A DNA stretch of 64,000 nt from Zemynaea arenosa (GTDB lineage Bacteria; Pseudomonadota; Gammaproteobacteria; Burkholderiales; Burkholderiaceae_D): the NCBI RefSeq assembly GCF_004614185.1, contig NZ_SPVF01000076.1, forward strand, positions 27,995-91,994, written 5' to 3'. Each line of letters opens with the position of its first letter. Position 1 is the first letter of the stretch. The notes under the pieces were generated by a model, which searched no databases, was not told the DNA's origin, and saw only the letters and a program-made list of their open reading frames with translations. This document shows, in pieces, positions 44,049 through 52,774 of this stretch. The position numbers and the translations under genes were made by a program.

Positions 44049-44491
44049 GTGATGTGGATACGTATTTGGCCGGTCTCCCGGCGGACCGGCAAGCCATCGT
44101 GAACGCGGTGCGTGAGGTCATCCTGGCCAATCTCGATTCGCAGTATGCCGAAACGTTCGCGGGCGGGATGATCAACTACGTGGTCCCGCATTCCGTGTAC
44201 CCGCCCGGCTACCACTGCGACCGCAGCAAGCCCCTGCCCTTTGCCGCTCTGGCGTCGCAAAAGGCGTATGTGTCGCTGTACCTGATGGGCCTCTACACCT
44301 GCGAGGACCAGAAGCAGTGGTTTCAGCAGGCCTGGGCGGCCAGCGGCAAGAAGCCGCTCGACATGGGCAAATCCTGCCTGCGCTTCAAGAAGCTCGACGA
44401 CATCGCCTTAGACATCATCGGCGCGTCCTTCCGACGCCTCCCCGCCCAGCTCTACATCGCGCGCTACGAGCAGGTTCTCAAGAAGAAGTAG
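44045..44491 (+). CDS. DUF1801-family protein
   Basis: The product has 148 residues from ATG 44045. It looks like DUF1801: YLAGLPADRQAIVNAVREVI, FAGGMINYVVPHSVYPPGYH, PLPFAALASQKAYVSLYLMG, CLRFKKLDDIALDIIG. The fold is SCP2-like/YdhG-like; function is unknown. It is the last gene of the three-gene kinase operon and converges with puuC. Confidence 0.88.
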   Translation: MSDVDTYLAGLPADRQAIVNAVREVILANLDSQYAETFAGGMINYVVPHSVYPPGYHCDRSKPLPFAALASQKAYVSLYLMGLYTCEDQKQWFQQAWAASGKKPLDMGKSCLRFKKLDDIALDIIGASFRRLPAQLYIARYEQVLKKK

Positions 44492-44494
44492 CCC

Positions 44495-45994
44495 CTACTT
44501 CACCTGGATCCAGGTGGTCTTCAGCTCCGTGTACTTGTCGAAGGCGTGCAGGGACTTGTCGCGGCCGTTGCCGGACTGCTTGTAGCCGCCGAAGGGGACG
44601 GTGATGTCGTCGTTGTCGTACTGGTTGACGTGGACGGTGCCGGCGCGCAGGGCGCGCGAGACGGTGATGGCCTTGGAGATGTTGGCGGTCCAGACGGCGG
44701 CATGCAGGCCATACGGCGTGTCGTTAGCCTGGCGGACCGCTTCGTGTACGTCGGTGAAGCTGAGGACCGACAACACCGGGCCGAAAATCTCCTCGCGCGC
44801 GATCTGCATGTCGTGCCGCACCTCGTCGAACAGGGTCGGCTCGACGTAGTAGCCACCCGTGTCGATGCGCGTTTGCGCGCCACCATGCAGGAGTTTGGCA
44901 CCGGCCGACTTACCGGAGTCGATGTAGCCCATCACCGTGCGCAGCTGGACCTCGTCCACGATCGCGCCCATCACCGTGGACTCGTCCAGCGGGTCGCCGG
45001 GCGCGTACTGCGGCATCATGGCCAGCGCCTTTTCGATGAATGCGTCCTTGATCGAAGCCTCCACGAACAGGCGTGAAGGTGCATTGCAGCTCTCGCCCTG
45101 ATTGAAGTAGATGGAGCCGATGGCCGCGCTGACCGCTGCATCCAGATCCGGGCAGTCCGCGCACACGATGTTGGCAGACTTGCCACCCAGCTCAGTCCAC
45201 GCCCGCTTGAGGTTCGACTGCCCCGCCATCTGCACGATCTGCTTGCCGGTGCGCGTGGAGCCGGTAAAGCCGATGCAGTCCACATCCATGTGCAGCGCCA
45301 GCGCCGCTCCGGCTTCATTTCCATACCCCGGCAGCACATTGAACACGCCCTCCGGTATCCCGGCCTCCAGCGCCAGCTCCGCCATCCGCAGGGACGTCAG
45401 CGGCGCCTTTTCGGACGGCTTGAGGACCACGCTGTTCCCCGCCGCCAGCGCGGGCGCGATCTTCCATGCGGCCATCAGCATCGGATAGTTCCAGGGGATG
45501 ATGGCGGCCACCACGCCAACCGGCTCGCGCGTGATGAGGGCCAGCGCTTCCTCGGGCGCAGGCGCGATTTCGTCGTAGATCTTGTCCACCGCCTCGCCGT
45601 ACCAGCGGATGCAGTTCTGGGCCAGCTGCACGTCCACGCTGCGGGCGTAGCGGATTGGCTTGCCCATGTCGAGGGTTTCCAGCAGCGCCAGCTCGGGCGC
45701 GTGCTGCAGCATCAGGTCCGCAAACTTAATGAGAGTTTTCTTGCGCTTGGCCGGGGCCACCGAGGCCCAGCGGCGGTCTTCGAAGGCCGCACGGGCGGCG
45801 GCGACGGCGGCGTCCACGTCCGCACCCGTGCAGCGGGCCACGTTGGCCAGCAGGCGGCCGTCGATGGGTGAGTGGCAGGCGAAGGTCGCGCTCTCGCGCG
45901 CATCCGCGCGGCGGCCATTGATGAAGGCGCGGCCATCGATCTTGAGATCGCGAGCCAGATGGTGCCAATTCGGAATCGCGTGAGCGGTCGTCAT
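44495..45994 (-). CDS. puuC: Gamma-glutamyl-gamma-aminobutyraldehyde dehydrogenase
   Basis: The product has 499 residues. ALDH fold: PWNYPMLMAAWKIAPALAAG, FTGSTRTGKQI, ELGGKSANIVCADCPDLDAA, the catalytic Cys in FNQGESCNAPSRLFVE, and EEIFGPVLSVLSF. The sequence near the C-terminus (VNQYDNDDITVPFGGYKQSG) matches PuuC. It oxidises gamma-glutamyl-aminobutyraldehyde, or related aminoaldehydes, with NAD(P)+ in putrescine breakdown. It is divergent from the sodium-solute symporter and near puuA, puuD and a putrescine-type aminotransferase, which supports the name. Confidence 0.9.
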   Translation of the reverse strand: MTTAHAIPNWHHLARDLKIDGRAFINGRRADARESATFACHSPIDGRLLANVARCTGADVDAAVAAARAAFEDRRWASVAPAKRKKTLIKFADLMLQHAPELALLETLDMGKPIRYARSVDVQLAQNCIRWYGEAVDKIYDEIAPAPEEALALITREPVGVVAAIIPWNYPMLMAAWKIAPALAAGNSVVLKPSEKAPLTSLRMAELALEAGIPEGVFNVLPGYGNEAGAALALHMDVDCIGFTGSTRTGKQIVQMAGQSNLKRAWTELGGKSANIVCADCPDLDAAVSAAIGSIYFNQGESCNAPSRLFVEASIKDAFIEKALAMMPQYAPGDPLDESTVMGAIVDEVQLRTVMGYIDSGKSAGAKLLHGGAQTRIDTGGYYVEPTLFDEVRHDMQIAREEIFGPVLSVLSFTDVHEAVRQANDTPYGLHAAVWTANISKAITVSRALRAGTVHVNQYDNDDITVPFGGYKQSGNGRDKSLHAFDKYTELKTTWIQVK

Positions 45995-46138
45995 ATCGGG
46001 TCTCCTTCGCGCTGTCGTAACGGTACAAAAGTCTGCCGATCGATACTATCAAAAATCGCTCGGAGGCCGTTTTCTGCCGCTATAATCGCCCAATTTTCCA
46101 TCAGTTACAGGCGCTTGCCCCGAAGGAGCCATACTTAC

Positions 46139-47602
46139 ATGAACGTCACTTTGCTCGCCTCCGTTGTGGTGTACCTGGTCGGTACACTCGCCCTGGGCAT
46201 GTGGGCCGGCACGCGCATCAAGAACACCGGAGACTTTGCCGTGGCGGGCCGCAGCCTGCCGCTGATCATGGTGGTGACGACAACCTTCGCGACCTGGTTC
46301 GGCGCTGAAACGGTGATGGGCATTCCCGCCAAATTCGTGCAGGGTGGCCTGAACGCGCTGATCGAGGACCCGTTCGGCGCGGGCACCTGCCTGATCCTGG
46401 TGGGCCTGTTCTTCGCGACCAAGCTGTATAAATTGAATCTGCTGACCATCGGCGACTACTACCGCGCGCGCTACGGCAAGGGCATCGAAGTGTTCTGCTC
46501 CGTCGCCATCATGCTCAGCTACCTGGGCTGGGTCGCCGCGCAGATCACCGCGCTGGGCCTCGTGTTCTCGGTGCTGACCAATGGCGCGATGAGCGAGACC
46601 GCGGGCATGATCGTCGGTACGCTGGCGGTGCTGATCTACGTGGTGGTGGGCGGCTTCCTGGCCGTCGCGCTGACGGATTTCATCCAGATGATCGTGCTGG
46701 TGGTGGGCCTGTCCATCATCGCGTTCTTCGCGGCCGACCTGGCGGGCGGCGCGCACAACGTGTTCGCAATGGCGCAGCAAAAAGACCTGTGGAAGGTGTT
46801 CCCGGAACCGACCTTCACCGACATCGCAATGTTCGTCGGCGCAGGTGTGACCATGATGTTCGGCTCCATCCCGCAGCAGGACGTGTACCAGCGCGTGATG
46901 TCAGCCAAGGACGCAGGCACCGCCCGCACCGGTGCGGTGATCGGCGGCGCGAGCTATATCCTGTTCGCCTTCGTCCCGATGTTCATCGTGGCCTGTGCGG
47001 TGCTGGTGATGGGCCAGGGCGCGCTCGACCTGGCCAAGAACGACTACCAGCGCTTGCTGCCGACCTTCATCATGTCCAAGATGCCGCTGGCGATGCAGAT
47101 CCTGTTCTTCGGTGCGCTGCTTTCGGCGATCAAGTCGACGTCGTCCGCCACGCTGCTGGCGCCATCGACCAGCTTCGTCGAGAACATCCTCAAGAACCTG
47201 CGCCCGATGAACGACAAGCAGCAGCTGTTCGCGATGCGCGTCACCATCGTGATTTTTGCGGTGCTGGTGCTGGCGTATGCGATCGCTATGAAGGGCACCT
47301 CGATCTATGACCTGGTCTCCGCGGCTTACCAGATCACGCTGGTCGGCGCCTTCGTGCCGCTGGTGATGGGCCTGTACTGGAAGCGCGCCACCACACAGGG
47401 CGCGATCCTGTCGCTGGCATTGGGCATTGGCGTATGGATCCTCGGCTTCCCGCAAGTCTCTTCGCTGGGCGAACACTTCCCGAACCAGCTGGCGGGCCTG
47501 ATCGCCGCCTTCATCGGCATGTTCGTCGGCTCGCTCACCCCGCAGGTGCTGCAGAACCGCCACGAGCCGCGCAAGACGGGACACGTGGTCGCGAGCCACT
47601 AA
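46139..47602 (+). CDS. Sodium:solute symporter family permease
   Basis: The product has 487 residues from ATG 46139, preceded by GAAGGAG. About 13 membrane spans; SSS signatures include RIKNTGDFAVAGRSLPL, FATWFGAETVMGIPAKFV, TIGDYYRARYGKGIEVF and LLSAIKSTSSATLLAPSTSF. It belongs to the PutP/PanF-like branch and is unlike the other SSS protein here. A TATAAT box at 46081-46086 lies in the intergenic region shared with divergent puuC. Given the neighbours it may import putrescine, GABA or a related amine; this is inference. Confidence 0.9.
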   Translation: MNVTLLASVVVYLVGTLALGMWAGTRIKNTGDFAVAGRSLPLIMVVTTTFATWFGAETVMGIPAKFVQGGLNALIEDPFGAGTCLILVGLFFATKLYKLNLLTIGDYYRARYGKGIEVFCSVAIMLSYLGWVAAQITALGLVFSVLTNGAMSETAGMIVGTLAVLIYVVVGGFLAVALTDFIQMIVLVVGLSIIAFFAADLAGGAHNVFAMAQQKDLWKVFPEPTFTDIAMFVGAGVTMMFGSIPQQDVYQRVMSAKDAGTARTGAVIGGASYILFAFVPMFIVACAVLVMGQGALDLAKNDYQRLLPTFIMSKMPLAMQILFFGALLSAIKSTSSATLLAPSTSFVENILKNLRPMNDKQQLFAMRVTIVIFAVLVLAYAIAMKGTSIYDLVSAAYQITLVGAFVPLVMGLYWKRATTQGAILSLALGIGVWILGFPQVSSLGEHFPNQLAGLIAAFIGMFVGSLTPQVLQNRHEPRKTGHVVASH

Positions 47603-47623
47603 GACTCTCGAAAGCCGTCCCGG

Positions 47624-48097
47624 TCAGCGCACCGGCGGCGGCGCCATGGCCTTGACGAAGGCCGAATACAGGGCATCGGAGACCGCTCGCTGCAACAGCG
47701 GACCGGAGGTAGTACGCATCGCTTCCGCCGCCGCGGGCGTGTAAGTCTCGAAGCGCTGGCGGTAGGGCGACTTTCCGCCCAGCTCCGCCAGCGACCTGCA
47801 TTCCGCATCGCTCAGCAGCTGGCCCCACGCCCGGGCCAGGTTCCCGTTCCATTCGGCCTGGTAGCGCGCGACCACCGCAGGCATCTCAGCGCGGAACATC
47901 GACTCTGCCCTCTCGTTGCCGACGCGGTTGGCCAGCATGCTGTAGGTCTTGGTCTGGGTGCCGGTCTGGAACAGCATCTCGCCGAAGCTGGCGCCGAGCT
48001 TCGCGCCGTGGACCATGCCGATGCAGGCTTCCTGGCTGCCCGCCCACGCAGGCGCTGCTGCAAGCACCCACACCACCATCAAAATCATCACGCGCAT
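47624..48097 (-). CDS. Small secreted protein of unknown function
   Basis: The product has 157 residues from ATG 48097. A signal peptide (MRVMILMVVWVLAAAPAWAG) is followed by a helical, Ala- and Glu-rich mature part with two cysteines (EACIGMV, DAECRSL) that could form a disulfide. I recognise no family. AAGGA lies within the stop region of the upstream aminotransferase gene and the gap is only four bases, so it is expressed with the puu genes. It converges with the symporter gene. Confidence 0.8.
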   Translation of the reverse strand: MRVMILMVVWVLAAAPAWAGSQEACIGMVHGAKLGASFGEMLFQTGTQTKTYSMLANRVGNERAESMFRAEMPAVVARYQAEWNGNLARAWGQLLSDAECRSLAELGGKSPYRQRFETYTPAAAEAMRTTSGPLLQRAVSDALYSAFVKAMAPPPVR

Positions 48098-48101
48098 CCG
48101 G

Positions 48102-49481
48102 CTATTCCTTCTGCAGTTCGGCCAGCGTATCGTCGAGACTCTGGCGGATCCGCGCCAGCATCTCGTCAATGTCCGCCTTGGTCATGATGAGCGGCGGAGC
48201 GACGATCATGCGGTCGCCGACGGCGCGCATCACGACGCCGTTGTTGAACATGTGCGCGCGGCAGGTCATGCCCACCTGCCGCGCGGGCGCGAACGAGCGG
48301 TTATCGTGTGGCGTACGTCCCTTGGCCTGCACGAGATTTAGGCCCGCCACGAAGCCGAAGCTGTTGGCATAGCCGACCAGTGGATGGTCCTGCAGCTGCG
48401 CAAAACGCTCCTTCAGATACGGGCCGGTGTCGTTGGCCACCTGCGCGGGGAGCTTTTCCTCTTCCATGATGGCGAGGTTCTCGAGTGCCGCCGCGCAGGC
48501 GACCGGATGGCCTGAATAGGTGAAGCCGTGCGCAAACTCACCGCCCTGCTCCACCAGCACCTCGCCCACGCGCTGGCCGACCAAGACGCCGCCCATGGGG
48601 ACGTACCCCGACGTCACGCCCTTGGCAAACGTGATCAGGTCTGGCTCGATGCCGAGGGCCGTGGACCCGAACCACGCACCCAACCGCCCGAAGCCGCTGA
48701 TGACTTCATCCGCGATCAGCAAAATGTCGTACTTGCGGCAGATGCGCTGGATCTCGGGCCAGTACGTGGATGGCGGAATGATCACGCCACCCGCCCCCTG
48801 GATCGGCTCCGCGATGAAGGCGGCCACCTTGTCCGCGCCAATCTCGCGGATTTTCGTCTCCAGCGCCTGCGCCGCCTGCAGGCCGAACTCCTCCTCGCTC
48901 AGGCCCTGCCCCGACTCGTACCAGTTGGGCTGCACGATATGCTCGATGCCCGGAATCGGCAGGCCGCCCTGTGCGTGCATGCCCGCCATGCCGCCCAGCG
49001 AGGCCGCGGCCACGGTGCTGCCGTGGTAGGCGTTGTGGCGGCTGATGACCACGTGCCGCCCCGTGTAGCCCATCAAGTCCCAGTAGCGGCGTACGATGCG
49101 CAGGTTGGTGTCGTTGGCCTCTGACCCGGAGCCGGTGAAGAAGACGCGTTCGAACCCCGGCGGCGCGAGCTGGGATAGCCGCGTGGCCAGCTGCACGGCG
49201 GGCACGTTGGTGGTGTTGAAGAAGCTGTTGTAGAACGGAAGCGTCTGCATCTGCCGGTACACCGCGTCCGCGATGCGCGTGCGGCCGTAGCCTGCGTTCA
49301 CGCACCACAGGCCACTCATCGCATCCAGGATCTTGTTGCCTTCCGAATCCCAGATGTAGATGCCCTCCCCGCGCACGATCACGCGCGCGCCACGCCCGCG
49401 CAGGTCCTTGAAGTCGGTGAACGGATGCAGGTAGTGCGCCGAGTCCAGGTGCTGGATCGCGCGGGTATCGAATTGGTCCAT
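48102..49481 (-). CDS. spuC: Class III aminotransferase, putrescine/GABA-pyruvate type (SpuC-like)
   Basis: The product has 459 residues from ATG 49481; a TTG at 49493 is a poorer start. Fold-type I PLP enzyme: LWCVNAGYGR, FFTGSGSEANDTNLRIVRRY, ISRHNAYHGSTVAAASLGGM, the cofactor Asp in LLIADEVISGFGRLG, and the Schiff-base Lys in ITFAKGVTSGYVPMGG. This matches SpuC/putrescine-pyruvate aminotransferases and beta-alanine-type relatives. It could use putrescine, gamma-glutamylputrescine or GABA. Located between puuA (23 bases upstream) and a small secreted protein, it may replace the missing PuuB oxidase or serve as GABA transaminase. Confidence 0.87.
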   Translation of the reverse strand: MDQFDTRAIQHLDSAHYLHPFTDFKDLRGRGARVIVRGEGIYIWDSEGNKILDAMSGLWCVNAGYGRTRIADAVYRQMQTLPFYNSFFNTTNVPAVQLATRLSQLAPPGFERVFFTGSGSEANDTNLRIVRRYWDLMGYTGRHVVISRHNAYHGSTVAAASLGGMAGMHAQGGLPIPGIEHIVQPNWYESGQGLSEEEFGLQAAQALETKIREIGADKVAAFIAEPIQGAGGVIIPPSTYWPEIQRICRKYDILLIADEVISGFGRLGAWFGSTALGIEPDLITFAKGVTSGYVPMGGVLVGQRVGEVLVEQGGEFAHGFTYSGHPVACAAALENLAIMEEEKLPAQVANDTGPYLKERFAQLQDHPLVGYANSFGFVAGLNLVQAKGRTPHDNRSFAPARQVGMTCRAHMFNNGVVMRAVGDRMIVAPPLIMTKADIDEMLARIRQSLDDTLAELQKE

Positions 49482-49504
49482 GACCGCCCCCAAGGCTCAG
49501 TGAC

Positions 49505-50875
49505 TCAGACGTGCAGCAGCAGGTGCTCCCGTTCCCAGGGGCTGATGACCGTCATGAACTCGGTGTACTCGAGTTCCTTGACGGCCGCGTAGACATCGAT
49601 GAAGCGCTCGCCTAGCACGTGCCGCAGCCGGTCTTCGCGGCGCAGCAGGTTGAGGGCTTCGGACAGCGACTGCGGCAGCTCGAACGGCAGCTCGTAGGCG
49701 GTCCCGGTCACCATCGGCAGCGGTTCCAGCTGCTCGGTCATGCCCAGGTAGCCGCAGGCCAGCGTGGTCGCCAGCGCGAGGTAAGGATTCGCATCGGCGC
49801 CGATGATGCGATTCTCCACGCGCCGGTCATTGGAGCCGGACATCGGCACGCGGAAGCCTACCGTGCGGTTGTCCATGCCCCACTGGATGTTGATCGGTGC
49901 GGCCGTGTGGCGCACGATGCGGCGATACGAATTCACATATGGCGCCACCACCGCCATCGCGGACTTCATGTACCGCTGCAGGCCGCCGATGTAGTGGTGG
50001 AACAGCGCCGATGGCGAGCCATCCGGGTTCGAAAAGATGTTCTGCCCCGTGCGCGCATCGACCACGCTCTGGTGCACGTGCATGGCCGATCCGGGCTCGC
50101 CCGCCATCGGCTTGGCCATGAAGGTGGCGTACATGTCGTGCTTGAGCGCCGCCTCGCGCAAGGTGCGCTTGAAGTAGAAGACCTTGTCCGCGAGTCCCAG
50201 CGGTTCGCCGTGCAGGAAGTTGATCTCCATTTGCCCGGCGCCGATCTCGTGGATCAGGGTGTCCACGTCGAGGTTCATCAATTCGCAGTAATCGTAGATG
50301 TCCTCGAACAGCGGGTCGAATTCGTTGACGGCGTCGATGCTGTAGACCTGGCGGCTGGTCTCCGCGCGGCCGCTGCGGCCTGCAGGCGCCTTCAAGGGCA
50401 GGTCCGGATCGATGTTCTTGGCGGTCAGGTAGAACTCCAGTTCCGGCGCCACGACCGGCTTCCAGCCCTTGTCCGCATACATCTTGAGCACGCGGCGCAG
50501 CACCGTGCGTGGCGCAAAATCGACCAGCTGGCCATCGGAGAAGTAGCAGTCGTGGATGACCTGCGCGGTCGGGTCCACGGCCCACGGCACCATGGTGATG
50601 GTGGTGGGGTCGGCCTTCAGGATCATGTCCCGGTCCGTGGTGGAGATGGCGCGGTCGTACGGCCCGTCGTTGACGGGCGAATTGCCGGTGACGGTCATGC
50701 CCAGCACCACCTCGGGCATGCGCATGCCGCGCTCCTCGGTGAACTTGGCGCGCGGGAGTATCTTGCCGCGCGCGACCCCGGTCAGGTCGGGCACGAGGCA
50801 TTCGATTTCGGTGACCCGTTTCTCATTGAGCCACAGGTCCATGTCGGTGTAGGTGAAGTTGTCGCGGATGGCCAT
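49505..50875 (-). CDS. puuA: Gamma-glutamylputrescine synthetase (glutamine synthetase family)
   Basis: The product has 456 residues. It ligates glutamate to putrescine with ATP, the first step of the Puu pathway. GS-fold motifs: VPDLTGVARGKILPR, PELEFYLTAKNIDPDLPL, GAGQMEINFLHGEP, FMAKPMAGEPGSAMHVHQS, NSYRRIVRHTAAPINIQWG and NRIIGADANPYLALATTLAC. The N-terminal half lacks the adenylylation and residues of GlnA. PuuA is encoded 23 bases before spuC and 86 bases after puuD on the same strand. Confidence 0.92.
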   Translation of the reverse strand: MAIRDNFTYTDMDLWLNEKRVTEIECLVPDLTGVARGKILPRAKFTEERGMRMPEVVLGMTVTGNSPVNDGPYDRAISTTDRDMILKADPTTITMVPWAVDPTAQVIHDCYFSDGQLVDFAPRTVLRRVLKMYADKGWKPVVAPELEFYLTAKNIDPDLPLKAPAGRSGRAETSRQVYSIDAVNEFDPLFEDIYDYCELMNLDVDTLIHEIGAGQMEINFLHGEPLGLADKVFYFKRTLREAALKHDMYATFMAKPMAGEPGSAMHVHQSVVDARTGQNIFSNPDGSPSALFHHYIGGLQRYMKSAMAVVAPYVNSYRRIVRHTAAPINIQWGMDNRTVGFRVPMSGSNDRRVENRIIGADANPYLALATTLACGYLGMTEQLEPLPMVTGTAYELPFELPQSLSEALNLLRREDRLRHVLGERFIDVYAAVKELEYTEFMTVISPWEREHLLLHV

Positions 50876-50961
50876 GTTGTCCTCTCTCGTTATCTTTGTT
50901 CGGTCGCCGCGCTGTCAGGATGACGCCTGCCAGGGACGCGAATGCAGGGAGAAGATGCGCC

Positions 50962-51726
50962 CTATGGCACGCGCCGCGCGGCCCACTTTTCGTACTGGCG
51001 GCAGGCGTCGCCGAAGGCGCGGAACAGCTTCATCGAATCGGCGTTGTCCTCGATGCGCCATTCGGGGTGCCACTGCACGCCGACCAGGAAGCCTTCGCTG
51101 CCCGGATAGGAGAACGCCTCGATGAGCCCATCGTCCGCATGCGCCTCGGGCGCGAGGCCCGGCGCCAGCTGCGCGATGCCCTGGCCGTGCAGCGAGTTCA
51201 CGGTGATCACGCCCGCTTCCATGATCCGCGCCAGCAAGCCGCCCTGCGCCAGCGAGATGGCGTGGGCGGGGCCGTACTGTTCGTCCAAGGGCGCGGCCGG
51301 GTCCTCGCGGTGATCCATGTAGCCGGGGACTTCCTGGACCGCCTGGTGCAGCGTGCCGCCCAGCGCCACATTCACTTCCTGGAAACCGCGGCAGACGGCC
51401 AGCATCGGAATCCCGCGCTGGATCGCGGCGCGCACCAGCGGCAGCGTGGTCGCGTCGCGCCCGTGATCCTGCGGCAGCGAGGGGTCGCGCACATCCTGGC
51501 CGTAGTAAGCCGGGTCCACATTGGAGGCGGACCCGGTGAGCAGGATGCCGTGCGCGGAGGCCAGCACGGCCTCGAAATCGGTGGCGTCGCCCAGCGCGGG
51601 CAGGATCAGCGGCGCGCAGCGCGATCCCTGCACCACTGCGTCCACATACTTGAACTGGACGGTGTGATACGGGTGGCTCCCGATACGCCGGGAGCAGGCC
51701 GATACGAGAACGACGGGCTGGCGCAT
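50962..51726 (-). CDS. puuD: Gamma-glutamyl-gamma-aminobutyrate hydrolase
   Basis: The product has 254 residues from ATG 51726 (MRQPVVLVSACSRRIG). Class I glutamine-amidotransferase-like hydrolase with triad Cys112 (LAVCRGFQEVNVALGG), His220 and Glu222 (GVQWHPEW). It splits gamma-glutamyl-GABA into glutamate and GABA, the last Puu step. It is the first gene of puuD-puuA-spuC; the divergent gene is the beta-lactamase. No PuuR repressor gene is adjacent. Confidence 0.92.
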   Translation of the reverse strand: MRQPVVLVSACSRRIGSHPYHTVQFKYVDAVVQGSRCAPLILPALGDATDFEAVLASAHGILLTGSASNVDPAYYGQDVRDPSLPQDHGRDATTLPLVRAAIQRGIPMLAVCRGFQEVNVALGGTLHQAVQEVPGYMDHREDPAAPLDEQYGPAHAISLAQGGLLARIMEAGVITVNSLHGQGIAQLAPGLAPEAHADDGLIEAFSYPGSEGFLVGVQWHPEWRIEDNADSMKLFRAFGDACRQYEKWAARRVP

Positions 51727-51847
51727 GATGAAAACCATCATATTCCAAATCGCAAAACTTTGACGCCGCGTTGCTGTTGAGTACCGAGCAGCGGTCATCC
51801 GCTGTGGTTAAAATGCCCTCACTTATTTGAATCCGAAAGGCCTGCCC

Positions 51848-52729
51848 ATGACCTCCTCCACGCGCCGCACCGTGCTCGCCGCCACCCTGTTGCTGCCCTT
51901 TGTCGTGCGGGCGCGGGAGGCGGCGCCGTCCACTGCCCTCGCGCGGGCCGTAGGCGAACTGGCAAAGCTCGAGGCCAAGGCCGGCGGGCGGCTGGGCGTC
52001 GCTGCCTACGAAGCCGGGAAGGCGCCGCGCGTGGCGCACCGGGCGGACGAACGCTTCCCCATGTGCAGCACCTTCAAGACCATGGCCGCGGGCGCGGTCC
52101 TGAAGCGCAGCGCCACCGATGCCGGCCTGCTCACGCGCCGCGTGACGTATGCGAAGAGCGATCTGGTGACCTATTCACCCATCACGGAAAAGCACGTGGC
52201 CGAGGGCATGACGGTGGCCGAGCTGTGTGCCGCCGCGCTGCAGTACAGCGACAACACGGCGGGCAACCTGCTGATGCAGCTGGTGGGCGGACCGCAAGGC
52301 GTGACCGCGTTCGCGCGTTCGATCGGCGATGAGGTGTTCCGGCTGGACCGCTGGGAGACCGCCCTCAATACCGCCATTCCCGGCGACGAGCGCGATACGA
52401 CGTCGCCCGCCGCCATGGCGCGCAGTTACGAACGCCTGCTGCTGGGGGATGCGCTGCCGCCCGCCCAGCGCATGCAGCTGCGTGACTGGATGCTGGGGAA
52501 TACGACCGGCGCGTCGCGCATCCGCGCCGGGGTGCCACCGGAATGGAAGGTGGCCGACAAGACCGGTACCGGCGACTACGGCACCACCAACGACGCGGGC
52601 ATCGCGTGGCCTGCCGCAGACCGTGCGCTGGTGATGGTGATCTACTTCACCCAGCCATCGAAAGGCGCCGACGCCCAAAGCGGCGTGATCGCAGAAGCCG
52701 CGCGCCTGGCCGCAGCCGCCCTGGCCTGA
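51848..52729 (+). CDS. Class A beta-lactamase
   Basis: The product has 293 residues from ATG 51848; the TTG at 51827 is less likely. A twin-arginine-like signal (MTSSTRRTVLAATLLLPFVV) precedes the mature enzyme. Catalytic elements: Ser74-x-x-Lys77 in MCSTFK, SDN (134-136), Glu170 in RWETALN and the KTG triad (238-240) in VADKTGTGDYGTTND. These are class A serine enzymes that hydrolyse penicillins and many cephalosporins. Cys73 before the active Ser has no partner Cys at the position used in KPC-type carbapenemases. It is chromosomal and divergent from puuD. No ampR-type regulator is adjacent. The spectrum cannot be predicted. Confidence 0.94.
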   Translation: MTSSTRRTVLAATLLLPFVVRAREAAPSTALARAVGELAKLEAKAGGRLGVAAYEAGKAPRVAHRADERFPMCSTFKTMAAGAVLKRSATDAGLLTRRVTYAKSDLVTYSPITEKHVAEGMTVAELCAAALQYSDNTAGNLLMQLVGGPQGVTAFARSIGDEVFRLDRWETALNTAIPGDERDTTSPAAMARSYERLLLGDALPPAQRMQLRDWMLGNTTGASRIRAGVPPEWKVADKTGTGDYGTTNDAGIAWPAADRALVMVIYFTQPSKGADAQSGVIAEAARLAAAALA

Positions 52730-52774
52730 TCCGAACCGCCCGCCAGCGCTAAGCCGCAGCGGCAGCGGCGGACC

